Assembly: GCA_029218445.1 (NCBI GenBank)
Contig: JAQXRI010000053.1
Location: 1 to 35,029, forward strand
Length of the DNA: 35,029 bases
Origin: Prevotellaceae bacterium
GTDB lineage: Bacteria > Bacteroidota > Bacteroidia > Bacteroidales > Bacteroidaceae
Direction of reading: 5' to 3'
The notes under the pieces were generated by a model. The model did no database searches. It was not told where the DNA came from and saw only the letters and a list, made by a program, of their open reading frames with translations. Positions 19,087 to 30,400 of this stretch are shown here, piece after piece (position 1 is the first letter of the stretch; every line of letters begins with the position of its first letter). The position numbers and the translations under genes are program-made.

Positions 19087-21531
19087 TCAGTTTACGTCGC
19101 GCCAGTCGTGCTTGGGATAGCGGCGACGCAGTTCCTTGCGCACTTCGGGATAGGTGTTCTGCCAAAAGCTGCGGAGGTCTTGCGTAAGCTGCACTGGCTT
19201 GAAGCCGGGCGACAACAACTCCATAAGCACCGGGCGCGAGCCGCCATCGAGGCAGGGGGTGTCGTTGAGTCCGAAGCATTCTTGAAGGCGCACGCTTACC
19301 ACAGGAGCCTCGGCCCCCTGACGATAGTCCACCTTGGCACGACATCCACTGGGCATGACTATGTGGGTTGGGGCAAGACGGTCAACAGCCGTCTGCTGTT
19401 CGTATGACAAAAGACCCCATATCACATCCGCAAGGTTTATCTTCTTCAGTTCGGCCGACGTGGTGGCCTTGCCGGCATACAACGGAAGCCACTCGCCAAC
19501 GCGGGCAATGAGTCCACTGGTGCTGACGTCGGGCAGGAGCATGTCGGGATGCCATGCCGCCACCGTGGCTATGCGCCGCTGCTGCCGCTGAACGTCGGCG
19601 TTGAAGTCGAACATGCTCAACGCGTCCTTTTGTGCCGCCTCGCACATCACCTCCACCACGGCCTCGCGCTGCAGATTGTCGATAGGCTTGGCGTCGATGA
19701 CCAAAGCCCCTACCCTAAGTTCCCTTTGGGCAGTAATGCGGCCTTGACGTGAGTCCCATGTGATGTTGTCACGCCACTCGGCAATGTCGGCCAATGAATC
19801 CATAGACAATGGCGAGGCAAGGAATATGCGCTTGTCCAACGAGGCCACGGCCAGCAATGGGCACGCCGACAGCTCGTCGGCATCGTCGAGCATGACCGTG
19901 TCGCCAGTCGCCAGTTTGTAACGTGCATGTCCGGCGGCCATGGCTATGCGTTCGGGATAGGCCGAGGCGATGAGGAGGCCTGTGACGTAAGGGTCGGGCT
20001 GCGAGTTGTCTTCTGCGACATGCACCATGCGCCGGTATTGTTCGGCCACAAGGGCGATGCGGCTCCAGCGTCCTGTTTTGCGACTGCGCCTCATGTCGCG
20101 CAAGAGCGAGATACGTGTGTTTATGTCGGCATCGTTGTCGGCCCCCATAGGGTCTTTCTCTTCCAAAAGGGCTGCCACGTCGGCGGCCAACGCCTTATGT
20201 TGGTCGGTAGTGGCCTTGAGCATCATTTGCGCTATGCGCGGATGGCAGGGCAGTGCGGCCAGTTGACGGCCATGGCGGCTCAGCTTGCCTTCTTCATCAA
20301 ACGCCTTCAGCATCACGAGCAGTCGGCGGGCCATGGCAACGCTTGCCTTTGGCGGCGGAGTGAGCCACGGCAACCTAAAGACGTCGGCCTCGCCCCATGC
20401 GGCCACGGTGAGCAACAGTGGGGCGAGGTCGGCGTCGGCAATCTCGGGGCGGCGGCAGTCGTCCATCCTCAGCTCGGTGGCTTTTGTCCACAGGCGGTAG
20501 CACACTCCCTCAGCCACACGTCCTGCGCGTCCGCTGCGCTGCTTGGCCATGTCCATCGTTATCCTCACCGTTTCAAGCCTGCTGAGAGCATTGCGCGGGT
20601 CGAACACCTGTGTGCGGCACAACCCCGAATCGACCACCACCCTCACGCCTTCTATCGTTATCGACGTTTCGGCTATGGGCGTGGCCAGCACCACCTTTCG
20701 CCCTCCGTTCTCCAATGGTATTATGGCCCTGCGCTGCTCTTCGGGCGGCAACATGCCATAAAGCTGGCAAACGGTGGTTTCGCCAAGCCTGTCGTGCAGC
20801 AGTTCTCCACACTTCATTATCTCGGCTTGTCCGGGCAGAAACGCCAATATGTCGCCCTGGTGCTGCCTGTGGGCCATCATCACGGCCGACGCCACGTCGG
20901 CGGCACACCTTGCGGCGTCGGTATCGTCGGCATGGCGAATGTCAACGTTGTGCATCCTGCCCTTGCTCTCTATATGCGGGGCATCGAATGCACGGCATAT
21001 TGCGGTAGCGTCGATGGTGGCCGACATTATCACAATGCGAATGTCGGAACGCACCAGTTGCTGCGCCTCCCTAACCAAGGCAAGGGCAAGGTCGGAGGCG
21101 AGGCTGCGCTCGTGGAACTCGTCGAACACTACCATCGCAACGCCGTCGAGTGTAGGGTCGTCAACCATCATGCGGGCCAATATGCCCTCAGTAAGTACCT
21201 CTATGCGCGTCAGGCTCGACACCTTGCTTTCAAATCTCACTCGGTAGCCCACCGTCTGCCCCACTCTCTCGCCCAGCATCGAAGCCATTCGCTCGGCTAT
21301 CTGCCGTGCGGCCAAGCGTCGTGGTTCGAGCATCAGTATCTTGCCGTCGGCAATGCTGTCGAGCAAGGTCAACGGAAGCAGTGTTGACTTGCCGGCTCCG
21401 GGCGGTGCCGTGACCACAAGGCGCGGCACGTTGCCCAACGAGAGGTTCACCTTCTCAACAATGTCGCCCACGGGCAACTGCCTCATGAATGCCTTCAGCC
21501 TCCGGGCCATCGTTTGCTGTGATGCTTGCAT
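19087..21531 (-). CDS. hrpB: ATP-dependent helicase HrpB
   Basis: This is an 814-aa DEAH/RHA-type superfamily 2 helicase of the bacterial HrpB family, of the usual length. Motif I APPGAGKST is at residues 42-50, motif Ia LEPRRLAARQIAERMA at about 68-83, motif II DEFHERSL at 137-144, motif III SATID near 170, AETSITIEGVRVVVDSGL and motif VI QRSGRAGRVAEG near 335-345. The C-terminal HrpB region is present to the end. It is presumed an RNA helicase; its physiological substrate in Bacteroidota is not known. ATG 21531 is 8 bp after the SIMPL stop; ATG 21510 is an alternative. The tight spacing suggests cotranscription with the SIMPL gene. Confidence 0.95.
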   Translation of the reverse strand: MQASQQTMARRLKAFMRQLPVGDIVEKVNLSLGNVPRLVVTAPPGAGKSTLLPLTLLDSIADGKILMLEPRRLAARQIAERMASMLGERVGQTVGYRVRFESKVSSLTRIEVLTEGILARMMVDDPTLDGVAMVVFDEFHERSLASDLALALVREAQQLVRSDIRIVIMSATIDATAICRAFDAPHIESKGRMHNVDIRHADDTDAARCAADVASAVMMAHRQHQGDILAFLPGQAEIMKCGELLHDRLGETTVCQLYGMLPPEEQRRAIIPLENGGRKVVLATPIAETSITIEGVRVVVDSGLCRTQVFDPRNALSRLETVRITMDMAKQRSGRAGRVAEGVCYRLWTKATELRMDDCRRPEIADADLAPLLLTVAAWGEADVFRLPWLTPPPKASVAMARRLLVMLKAFDEEGKLSRHGRQLAALPCHPRIAQMMLKATTDQHKALAADVAALLEEKDPMGADNDADINTRISLLRDMRRSRKTGRWSRIALVAEQYRRMVHVAEDNSQPDPYVTGLLIASAYPERIAMAAGHARYKLATGDTVMLDDADELSACPLLAVASLDKRIFLASPLSMDSLADIAEWRDNITWDSRQGRITAQRELRVGALVIDAKPIDNLQREAVVEVMCEAAQKDALSMFDFNADVQRQQRRIATVAAWHPDMLLPDVSTSGLIARVGEWLPLYAGKATTSAELKKINLADVIWGLLSYEQQTAVDRLAPTHIVMPSGCRAKVDYRQGAEAPVVSVRLQECFGLNDTPCLDGGSRPVLMELLSPGFKPVQLTQDLRSFWQNTYPEVRKELRRRYPKHDWRDVN

Positions 21532-21539
21532 GTGGCGGG

Positions 21540-22247
21540 TCAGTCTTTCAGCGAGTAAGTGACCGTCGTCACCACCCTCACCTTTTTAATATATGGTGTG
21601 TTTGAGTCGCGGTCGTCTATTGAAAACTGTCCCTGGTCGGCACGCATTATCTTGTCGAGGCGGCTGTTGCTGTTCTCGGCAAACTGCTGTGCAGTGGTCT
21701 CGGCATTCTTTATGGCTTCCTGCATCATCTCGGGCTTCATTTTCTGAAACGACACATATTCATAAGTCGTACGGTTGTCATATCCGCCATCGACCACTGC
21801 CACGCCCTGCTTCAGCAGTTCGCCTTGTCGCGCCATGATGCTGCGCACGAGCTTTACGTTGTGCGAGGTGACGGTGATGGTCGATGTAATGTTGTATCGG
21901 TAGCCACGCAGATTGGTGTTGTATTGGTCGGCGTTCATGTCGATTACGACAGGTGCGTTGACACTTATCTCGCTGTCCTTCAGGCCGTGATGCTTCAAGA
22001 AAGCCTTTACTTTCTCGGTAGTGACATTGATGCGCTGATAAAGCGACGGCAGGTCGTCGCCCAGTTCCTTGGTGGGAATGGGCCATGTCACCTTGTCGGC
22101 CTCAACCTCTTTTTCCGACAGTCCCTTGACGGTAACGTTGCGGTCTTTATTTACAAAGTCGTCAATGCCCGACTTGACGCACATTCCGACGAATGCGATG
22201 CCAAAGGCCAAAACGGCAGCCTGGCTGAATCTTGAATTGATGTCCAT
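21540..22247 (-). CDS. SIMPL (DUF541) domain protein, membrane-anchored
   Basis: This is a 235-aa protein with a single N-terminal hydrophobic segment (about 9-25, AAVLAFGIAFVGMCV) that is a signal anchor, followed by a periplasmic SIMPL/DUF541 domain: NVTVKGLSEKEVEADKVTW, ISVNAPVVIDMNAD, YRYNITSTITVTSHNV and a C-terminal VTTVTYSLKD. SIMPL proteins form oligomeric periplasmic assemblies of poorly understood role. ATG 22247 (MDINSRFSQ) is chosen; the frame is open 23 codons upstream but without protein character. It is the first gene of a three-gene unit with hrpB and the zinc-ribbon gene; a TACCTTTA box upstream (about 22279-22286, minus strand) is a weak -7 candidate. Confidence 0.87.
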   Translation of the reverse strand: MDINSRFSQAAVLAFGIAFVGMCVKSGIDDFVNKDRNVTVKGLSEKEVEADKVTWPIPTKELGDDLPSLYQRINVTTEKVKAFLKHHGLKDSEISVNAPVVIDMNADQYNTNLRGYRYNITSTITVTSHNVKLVRSIMARQGELLKQGVAVVDGGYDNRTTYEYVSFQKMKPEMMQEAIKNAETTAQQFAENSNSRLDKIMRADQGQFSIDDRDSNTPYIKKVRVVTTVTYSLKD

Positions 22248-22372
22248 AATATTGTCGTTTATATTGTTTTTGAAGTGTAAAGGTAGTAAACAATGGCATA
22301 AGTTCATATATAACAAATGTTTTTTTATTGTTTTTTAGTAAGCATTAGTACGTTCGTTTGCTTTTTTTGTAC

Positions 22373-22380
22373 TATCTTTG
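22373..22380 (+). promoter_or_regulatory. Probable -7 box of the GH97 gene
   Basis: TATCTTTG fits TAnnTTTG and lies 52 bp before the GH97 ATG at 22433. A TTTG at 22357 is only 12 bp upstream, so the -33 element is doubtful. Confidence 0.55.
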
Positions 22381-22432
22381 CATAAGAAAAGCTGCATCTC
22401 GGCAAAACTATTGGAAATAAACATACCTAACA

Positions 22433-24373
22433 ATGAAGAAAACAATGACATTCATCGTACTTGCCTGCACGGCAGTACTCGCGTCGGCACAGAAGGCCAC
22501 GGTGGCCTCGCCCGACAACAACCTAAAAGTAGATGTAACCTTAGAACAAGGACAACCCTGCTACAACGTGACTTACAAGCAGAACACGGTGCTTGAGAAA
22601 TCGCCACTCGGATTCAAGGCCAACACAGGCGACTATGCCAACGGCCTAAAATGGGTAGGGACGGAAACAAGCGACGTGAAGAAAGACTATGTGCAAGACC
22701 GCATAAAGCGCACACAGAACCACTACCAAGCCAACCTGCTGGCCGTGACGCTGGAGAACAGTCAAGGAAATAAGTTTACAGTTACGTTCCAAGTGAGCAA
22801 CAACGACATCGCTTTCCGCTATGAAATGAAGAAGCAGGGCGAGACGGGCAGCATGATAGTGGAACGCGAAGCCACAGGATTCAACTTCCCATCGACCACC
22901 ACCACCTTCCTCACACCGCAGAGCGACGCCATGATAGGCTGGAAACGCACAAAGCCGAGCTACGAGGAATGGTACCGACTGGAAGAGCCAATAGGCAGCA
23001 GGTCGGAATACGGCCATGGCTACACTTTCCCGTGCCTCTTCCACGTGGGCGACTGCTGGGCACTTGTGAGCGAAACGGGAGTGGATGGACGCTACTGCGC
23101 ATCACGACTGAGCGACGCCGACGCCGAGGGAACACTGACCGTGGAATATCCAATGCCGGAAGAAAACAATGGAATAGGCAGCGCAACACCGGCGGTGGCA
23201 CTGCCTATGGCTACACCTTGGAGAACCATAACCGTAGGCGACAACCTCAAGCCAATAGTGGAAACAACAATACCATGGGACGTGGTGGAGCCACGCGCCG
23301 AGCCTTCAAGGCAATACCAAATGGGAAAAGGCACGTGGAGCTGGATTCTGTGGCAGGACGGGTCGATAAACTACGACGACCAAGTGAAATACATCGACCT
23401 GGCCAATGCCATGGGCTACGAATTTGTGCTCATCGACAACTGGTGGGACCAGTACATCGGGCGCGAGAAGATGGAAAGACTCATCAAGTATGCCGCAAGC
23501 AAGAATGTGGGAGTGCAACTGTGGTACAGCTCCAGCGGCTACTGGAACGACATCGAGCAGTCGCCACTGAACAAAATGTGCGACCCGTTTGCACGCAAGG
23601 AGGAGATGAAATGGATGAAGAGCTTGGGAGTAAAGGGCATAAAGGTTGACTTCTTCGGTGGCGACAAGCAGGAGACGATGCGACTGTATGAAGACATTCT
23701 GTGCGATGCCAACGAATATGGACTGACCGTAATATTCCACGGCACAACCATTCCGAGAGGTTGGGAGAGAATGTATCCCAACTACGTAGGCAGCGAGGCG
23801 GTGCTGGCTTCTGAGAACCTGATTTTCGAGCAGCGTTTCTGCGATGCCGAGGCATGGTGTGCCGCCCTGCACCCCTTTGTGCGCAACGCCATCGGCTGCA
23901 TGGAATATGGTGGAACTTTTCTTAACAAACGACTCAACCGCAACAACGACGGCGGCACCACGAGAATGACCACCGACGTGTTTGAGCTGGCCACTGCCGT
24001 GCTGTTCCAGAACCCGATACAGAACTTCGCCCTTGCGCCGAACAACCTGACCGACGCACCACAGACGGCCCTCGACTTTATGAAGACCGTGCCCACGACA
24101 TGGGACGACATCTGCTTCATCGACGGCTATCCAGGCAAATACGTAGTGCTGGCACGAAAGAGCGGCGACAAGTGGTACATAGCCGGAGTGAACGCCGAAA
24201 AGGCTGCCAAGCAGCTCACGCTCAGCCTGCCTATGGCACAGAAGGGCGGCACCGCCGACTACTACTACGACGGCAAGGACAACCTTCCGCAACGCTCGCA
24301 ACTGAAGATAAAAGCCCCCGCCAAGATGAAGGTGACAATGCAGCCCAACGGCGGCTTTGTCATGATACTTTGA
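22433..24373 (+). CDS. Glycoside hydrolase family 97 protein, retaining (alpha-galactosidase-like) type
   Basis: This is a 646-aa exported enzyme. A signal peptide (MKKTMTFIVLACTAVLASAQ) precedes the GH97 N-terminal beta-sandwich (about 20-280), the (beta/alpha)8 barrel (about 290-560) and a C-terminal beta domain. In the barrel GIKVDFFGGDKQETMRLYED puts an Asp (residue 406) where retaining GH97 enzymes such as B. thetaiotaomicron BT1871 carry their nucleophile; inverting SusB-like members lack it. The acid/base Glu should be one of those in GSEAVLASEN near 454-461. This favours alpha-galactosidase-like specificity, though substrate is not proven. It stands alone, 55 bp ahead of sprA on the same strand, without SusC/SusD partners. 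Confidence 0.92.
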   Translation: MKKTMTFIVLACTAVLASAQKATVASPDNNLKVDVTLEQGQPCYNVTYKQNTVLEKSPLGFKANTGDYANGLKWVGTETSDVKKDYVQDRIKRTQNHYQANLLAVTLENSQGNKFTVTFQVSNNDIAFRYEMKKQGETGSMIVEREATGFNFPSTTTTFLTPQSDAMIGWKRTKPSYEEWYRLEEPIGSRSEYGHGYTFPCLFHVGDCWALVSETGVDGRYCASRLSDADAEGTLTVEYPMPEENNGIGSATPAVALPMATPWRTITVGDNLKPIVETTIPWDVVEPRAEPSRQYQMGKGTWSWILWQDGSINYDDQVKYIDLANAMGYEFVLIDNWWDQYIGREKMERLIKYAASKNVGVQLWYSSSGYWNDIEQSPLNKMCDPFARKEEMKWMKSLGVKGIKVDFFGGDKQETMRLYEDILCDANEYGLTVIFHGTTIPRGWERMYPNYVGSEAVLASENLIFEQRFCDAEAWCAALHPFVRNAIGCMEYGGTFLNKRLNRNNDGGTTRMTTDVFELATAVLFQNPIQNFALAPNNLTDAPQTALDFMKTVPTTWDDICFIDGYPGKYVVLARKSGDKWYIAGVNAEKAAKQLTLSLPMAQKGGTADYYYDGKDNLPQRSQLKIKAPAKMKVTMQPNGGFVMIL

Positions 24374-24428
24374 AAAAAAAGCTGACCCAATGCAATAATG
24401 ACCACGTGCATACGTTTTATTTTATGTA

Positions 24429-27400
24429 TTGAATAAGATAAAACTGATATTTGCATCGTTGGTCTGCGCTTGCGCCTTAGCCGCGCCGCAGGACAACCGT
24501 ACGGCGCGGCAAGGGCAAAGCAAAGCTGAAGCCCAGGCTGCGGCCGACAGTAGTGTTGTGGCCGCAGCCGAGGCCAAGGCACGATGGAAAGTGAGAAAAA
24601 CGGCACCTTTGACGACCGACGACCTCGACTCGACGGCAATAGACCTGAAAAACCCCGAAAACATTACGCAACGTGCTGAATACAACGACTCGACTGGCAT
24701 GTACTACATAGGAGCGAAGATGGGCGACAGCTATCTGAACGCCCCCATGCTGATGACGCCTGAAGAGTATAGGCAGTGGAGCGAAAAACGAGCCATGCAA
24801 CGATTCTTCAAGCAGAAGAACGACGAGGAGGTGGCCAACAAAGGAAAGGACAAATTCTCGTTTGCCGACATGCACTTCGACCTCGGACCCGCCGAAAAGA
24901 TATTCGGCCCTGGAGGCGTGAGGATAAAGACGCAAGGAACGGCCGAGCTGAAGCTGGGCGCGACACTGAAAAGCATCGACAACCCCTCGCTGCCCATAAG
25001 AAACCGCAAGACGAAGTCAATCGACTTCGACGAGAAAATCAACCTCAACATGACCGGCAAGGTGGGCGACAAGCTCAACATGAGCCTCAACTACAACACC
25101 GACGCCACATTCGACTTCGACGCAAAGAACATAAAGCTGAAATACGAGGGAAAGGAAGACGAGATTATCAAGCTGGTGGAAGCGGGCAACGTGTCGTTTC
25201 CATCCAACTCGTCACTAATAAGAGGAGCCTCGTCGCTGTTCGGAATACGCACCGACATGCAGTTTGGAAAGCTGAAACTGCAGACTGTGGTCTCGCAGAA
25301 AAAGTCGTCGTCGAAAAGCGTTTCGTCAAAAGGAGGCACACAGCTTACACCCTTTGAACTTAACGTGGCCGACTATGAAGAGAACCGCCACTTCTTCCTT
25401 GCCCACCATTTCCGCGAAAACTACGACAAGGCTATGGCCAAACTGCCATATATGACCACTGGAGTAAAGATAACCAGAGTGGAAATATGGGTGACCAACA
25501 AGACAGGAACGACGAGCAACTCAAGAAACATAATCGCACTGACCGACCTTGGCGAAGGCAAGCAGGTGAGCAACAGCACACTGTGGGGAGGCGACGCCAC
25601 ACAGTCGCCTTCAAACACGGCAAACACCGAATATCAGCAGATGACCTCGACATACGCCGAAGCCCGCGACATCGACCGCACGTCAACCGTGCTCGATGCC
25701 ATACCGGGATTTGAAGGAGGCGTTGACTACGAAAAGGTGCAGAGCGCACGCCTGCTCAACACATCAGAATACACGCTGAACTCGAGCCTCGGATACATAT
25801 CGCTGAAGACAACGCTGCAAACCGACCAAGTGCTTGCCGTGGCTTATGAATATACACTTGGCGGAAGGACATTCCAAGTGGGAGAGTTTTCAACCGACAG
25901 GCAAGACGCCTCGGAGGCGCTGTTTGTAAAAAGCCTGAAAAACACCAACAACAGTCCGGCTGCGCCCAACTGGCAGCTGATGATGAAAAACGTGTACTAC
26001 CTGGCATCGACAGTGGAAAAGCAACAGTTCCGACTCGACGTGAAATACAAGAGCGACACCACGGGAGTGTATCTGAACTACATTCCCGACCAGGCCACCA
26101 AGGACACTACACTGCTGCGACTGATAGGCGCCGACAGGCTTGACAACAACGACAAGCCAAATCCGAACGGATATTTTGACTATGTTGAAGGCTACACCGT
26201 GAGCAACGGCAGGGTGTTTTTCCCTAAGACAGAACCATTCGGCACATTCCTGTTTGGACAGCTGATGGCTTTGGGCATGGACAGCGTAAAGGCCGAGCAA
26301 TACAGTTTTAGGGAACTCTACAACAGCACCAAGACAACGGCAAAGCAGCTGACCACCAAAAACAAGTTTCTGCTGACTGGCCAGTTCAAGGGCTCGTCGG
26401 CCAATGTCATCTCGCTCGGCGCATACAACGTGCCAAGGGGTTCGGTAGTGGTGACGGCAGGCGGCGTGGTGCTGACCGAAGGCAGCGACTATACAGTAGA
26501 TTATTCGGCAGGCGAAGTGACCATACTCAACCAAAGCATCATCGACGCAGGAACGTCGGTGAACGTTTCGCTCGAAAGCGACACGCAATACGGCATGCAG
26601 CGAAAAACGATGTACGGACTCAACTGGGAATATGACTTCTCTAAGGACTTCCAACTGGGCGGTACATTCCAACGCTTGTATGAGCAGACCCTGACATCGA
26701 AAGTAAGCATGGGACAAGAGCCGCTGAACAACACCCTGTGGGGACTGAACGTCAACTGGAAGCACGAGAGCCAATGGCTGACCGACATGCTCGACAAGCT
26801 GCCACTGCTGCACGTGACGAAGCCTTCCTACATTTCTTTCACCGGAGAATTTGCACAGCTGATAGCAGGACAAGCCAGCGGAACGCAGGACAACGCGTCG
26901 TACATTGACGACTTTGAAGACACAAAGACATACATCGACGTGTCGGAACCAAAGTCGTGGATTCTGTCGAGCGTGCCGACACTATTTCCTGAACACGACG
27001 ACAAGACGGGATTGACCAGCGGCTTCAACCGTGCCCAAATGGCATGGTACACCATCGACCCGCTGTTTACCTACCGCTCGTCGTCGCTGACCCCTGCCCA
27101 CATCAAGGGCGACCTTGAACAGCTGTCAAACCACTATGTGCGCGAAATATACGTCAACGAGCTTTACCCCAACCGCGACCAAAGCACCTACAACGGCGCC
27201 ACTTCAACGCTCTCGATACTCAACCTTGCCTATTATCCCACTGAAAGGGGTCCCTACAACTTCTCAACGCAGATGAATGCCGACGGCACACTGGCAAACC
27301 CGCAAACCAAATGGGCGGGAATGATGCGCAAGCTCGACACCAACGACTTCGAGACGGCAAACATAGAATATGTTGAGTTCTGGCTGCTCGACCCGTTCAT

Positions 27401-30400
27401 CTACTCGCGCGAGCAACCCGACGCCGCACTTTATGGCGGCGACCTCTACATCAACCTCGGCGAAGTGAGCGAAGACATACTGCTCGACGGAAAGAAATTC
27501 TACGAAAGCGGCATGCCTGTTGACGGAACAAGCAGCTTCACGACAACACAGTGGGGAAAAATACCCGTCCAGGCAACCCAGACATACGCTTTCGCCACTA
27601 CCAAAGGTGCCAGGGAAAAGCAGGACGTGGGCTACAACGGACTGAACGACGAGGAGGAACAGACATTTGAAAGCTATGCCGAATTCCGCAACTTCACACA
27701 GACCATCACCAACGACAGCATACGCGCGGCTTGGCAGAACGACCCTGCCAACGACAACTACCACTACTATCGTGGAGGCGACCTCGACGAGCGCAAGGCC
27801 ACAATACTGGAACGCTACAAGCGCATCAACAACCCACAAGGCAACTCGCCCGACAACGACACGCAGACTGAAGGCTACGACACGTCGTACAAGACCACGC
27901 CCGACGTTGAGGACATCAACCAGGACTATACGCTGAACGAATACGAACGCTATTACCAGTACAAGATAAGCCTGCGCCCCGAAGACTTCGCCGAGAGCCG
28001 CATAGGACAGAACTACCTGACGGAGATACGCGAATCGCTGGCTCCGCTGCGCAACGGGAAAAAGGAAACAGTGAAATGGTATAAGTTCAGAATACCACTG
28101 ACATCGGCCGAACGACAGCAGATAGGCTCAATAAGCGACCTGACAAGCATACGCTTCATGCGCATGTTCCTCACCGGATTCCAAAAACCCATAATACTGC
28201 GATTCGGCAGCCTCGACCTCGTGAAAGGCGGATGGCGCACTTACGAACAAGACCTCGGAACACAAGCCTCGTCAACAAGCGGCACACTGGAAACGAGCGC
28301 AGTGAACATTGAGGAGCACACCGACAAGACTCCCGTGAACTATGTACTGCCACCGGGCATCAGCCGAGTGACCGACCCATCGCAGCCTCAACTTGTGGAA
28401 AACAACGAGCAGGCACTCAACATGATAGTAAACAACCTGCAGCACAACGAGTCGAAGGCCGTATATAAGACTACGTCGCTCGACTTGCGGCAGTACAAAC
28501 GCCTGCAGATGTTTGTTCACGCCAACGCCATGCAGCTCAACACGACACAGCTGCAGGACGACCAGTTGGCACTGTTCATACGCTTGGGAAGCGACTACCG
28601 CAACAACTATTACGAATATGAAATACCTCTGAAACTTACGCCAGAGGGAAAATACGACTACCGCTCAGGCGAGAGCCGGGCAAAAGTGTGGCCAGAGGAC
28701 AACATGCTCGACCTTGAGCTGACAAAACTCATACAACTGAAAAAATCGCGCAACAAGGCAAGGGCACAAGGAACGGCATCGTTTACACGCGAATACTCAG
28801 AATACGACAGCGACCGGCCCAACAACCGCATGACCATCATGGGCAACCCGTCGATAGGCGAGGTGAAGACCATGCTCATAGGCGTGCGCAACGTGTCGGC
28901 GGGAGTGAAGTCGGGCGAAGTGTGGGTGAACGAACTGCGACTGCTGGAATTCAACAACAAGGGCGGATGGGCTGCTTCAGGCGCGCTGAACATGCAACTG
29001 TCGGACTTCGGTGCGGTGAACCTCACGGGACGCATCACCACCGACGGTTTTGGCGGACTGGAGGAGGGAGTGTCGCAACGCTCTACCGACGACTACAAGA
29101 CCTACAGCTTCACCACCAACCTCGAACTGGGCAAGCTGTTTCCCGACAAGGCGAAGGTCACCGCCCCACTCTATTACTCAGTGACAAAAGAAGAGACACG
29201 GCCACGCTACAACCCGCTCGACACCGACATGATGCTCGACGATGCGCTCGAATCGGCATTGGACCAGCACGAGCGCGACTCGATAGAGTCAATTGCCGTA
29301 ACACGCTCGACAACGACCAACTTCTCGCTGTCAAACGTACGTGTAGGCATAAAGACCAAACGTCACCCCATGCCCTACGACCCTGCCAACTTCTCGTTCA
29401 GCTACAGCCATTCTCACCGCTACAACACCGGAGAGACCACCGTATGGGAACGCGAAGACCAATGGCGAGGCATGTTCAACTACAGCTACTCGCCTGTATA
29501 TAAAACCTTCGAGCCTTTCCGCAACCTCAAGGGCAAGAGCAAATGGCTGGCGTTCCCGAAAGCCATTGGCCTTAACTACCTGCCGCAAAACGTCACCTTC
29601 AACAGCGAAATACTGCGCAACTACTACGAGATGCAGGAGCGCGACCTCGAAGGCGGCACAGGCTCAAAACTGCCGCTTACGTTCAGCCAACAGTTTCTGT
29701 GGAACCGTGAGTTCTCAATACGCTGGGACCTTACGAAAAACCTTCACGCCTCGTTCCAAAGCGCCACACATGCCGAAGTGGAAGAGCCATACATGGCTGT
29801 CAACAAAGACCTCTATCCCGACGACTACAAGATATGGAAAGACTCGGTGGGACACAGCCTGCGCAACCTCGGCACACCACTCGACTATCAGCAGTCGTTC
29901 ACATCGTCCTACCAACTGCCCATCAACAAGCTGCCCATATTCAACTGGCTCAACGCCAATGCCACATACAACGCCAGTTATTCATGGGTGCGAGGCTCGG
30001 AAATGGACGACGGAACATCGTTGGGCAACACCATCAGCAACAACCGCAACCTTAACATTACGTCAACGGCCAATCTTGAGTCGCTGTACAACCTCGTACC
30101 ATATCTTAAGAAAGTGAACGACCGTTTCAAGAAAGCGCCACAAAACCAAACGAAAAAGAAAGGGAACAGCAGGACAGCACTGACTGCTAAAAAAGACAAC
30201 GGCAAACTGCCCGGCGGCATAAAGGACACCAAGGCCGACGAAAGGCAGAACGCCAAACTGCCACTGAACAAAAACGCATTTGAAAAGGAGGTAAAGCTGA
30301 AGAAGGACACCGTGACAACGATAAGGCACAACAAGAAAAGCCGACGGCTGACAGTAACGGCAAGAACCATCGACGGCAAGGCCTACGACATAAAATACAA

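Noticed and set aside
19927..21387. Plus-strand open frame of 486 codons inside hrpB
   Set aside because: It lies wholly antisense to a gene with all helicase motifs, and the product is His/Gly/Val-rich without recognisable structure.
23306..24301. Minus-strand open frame of 331 codons inside the GH97 gene
   Set aside because: It is antisense to a clear glycosidase; no signal of its own.
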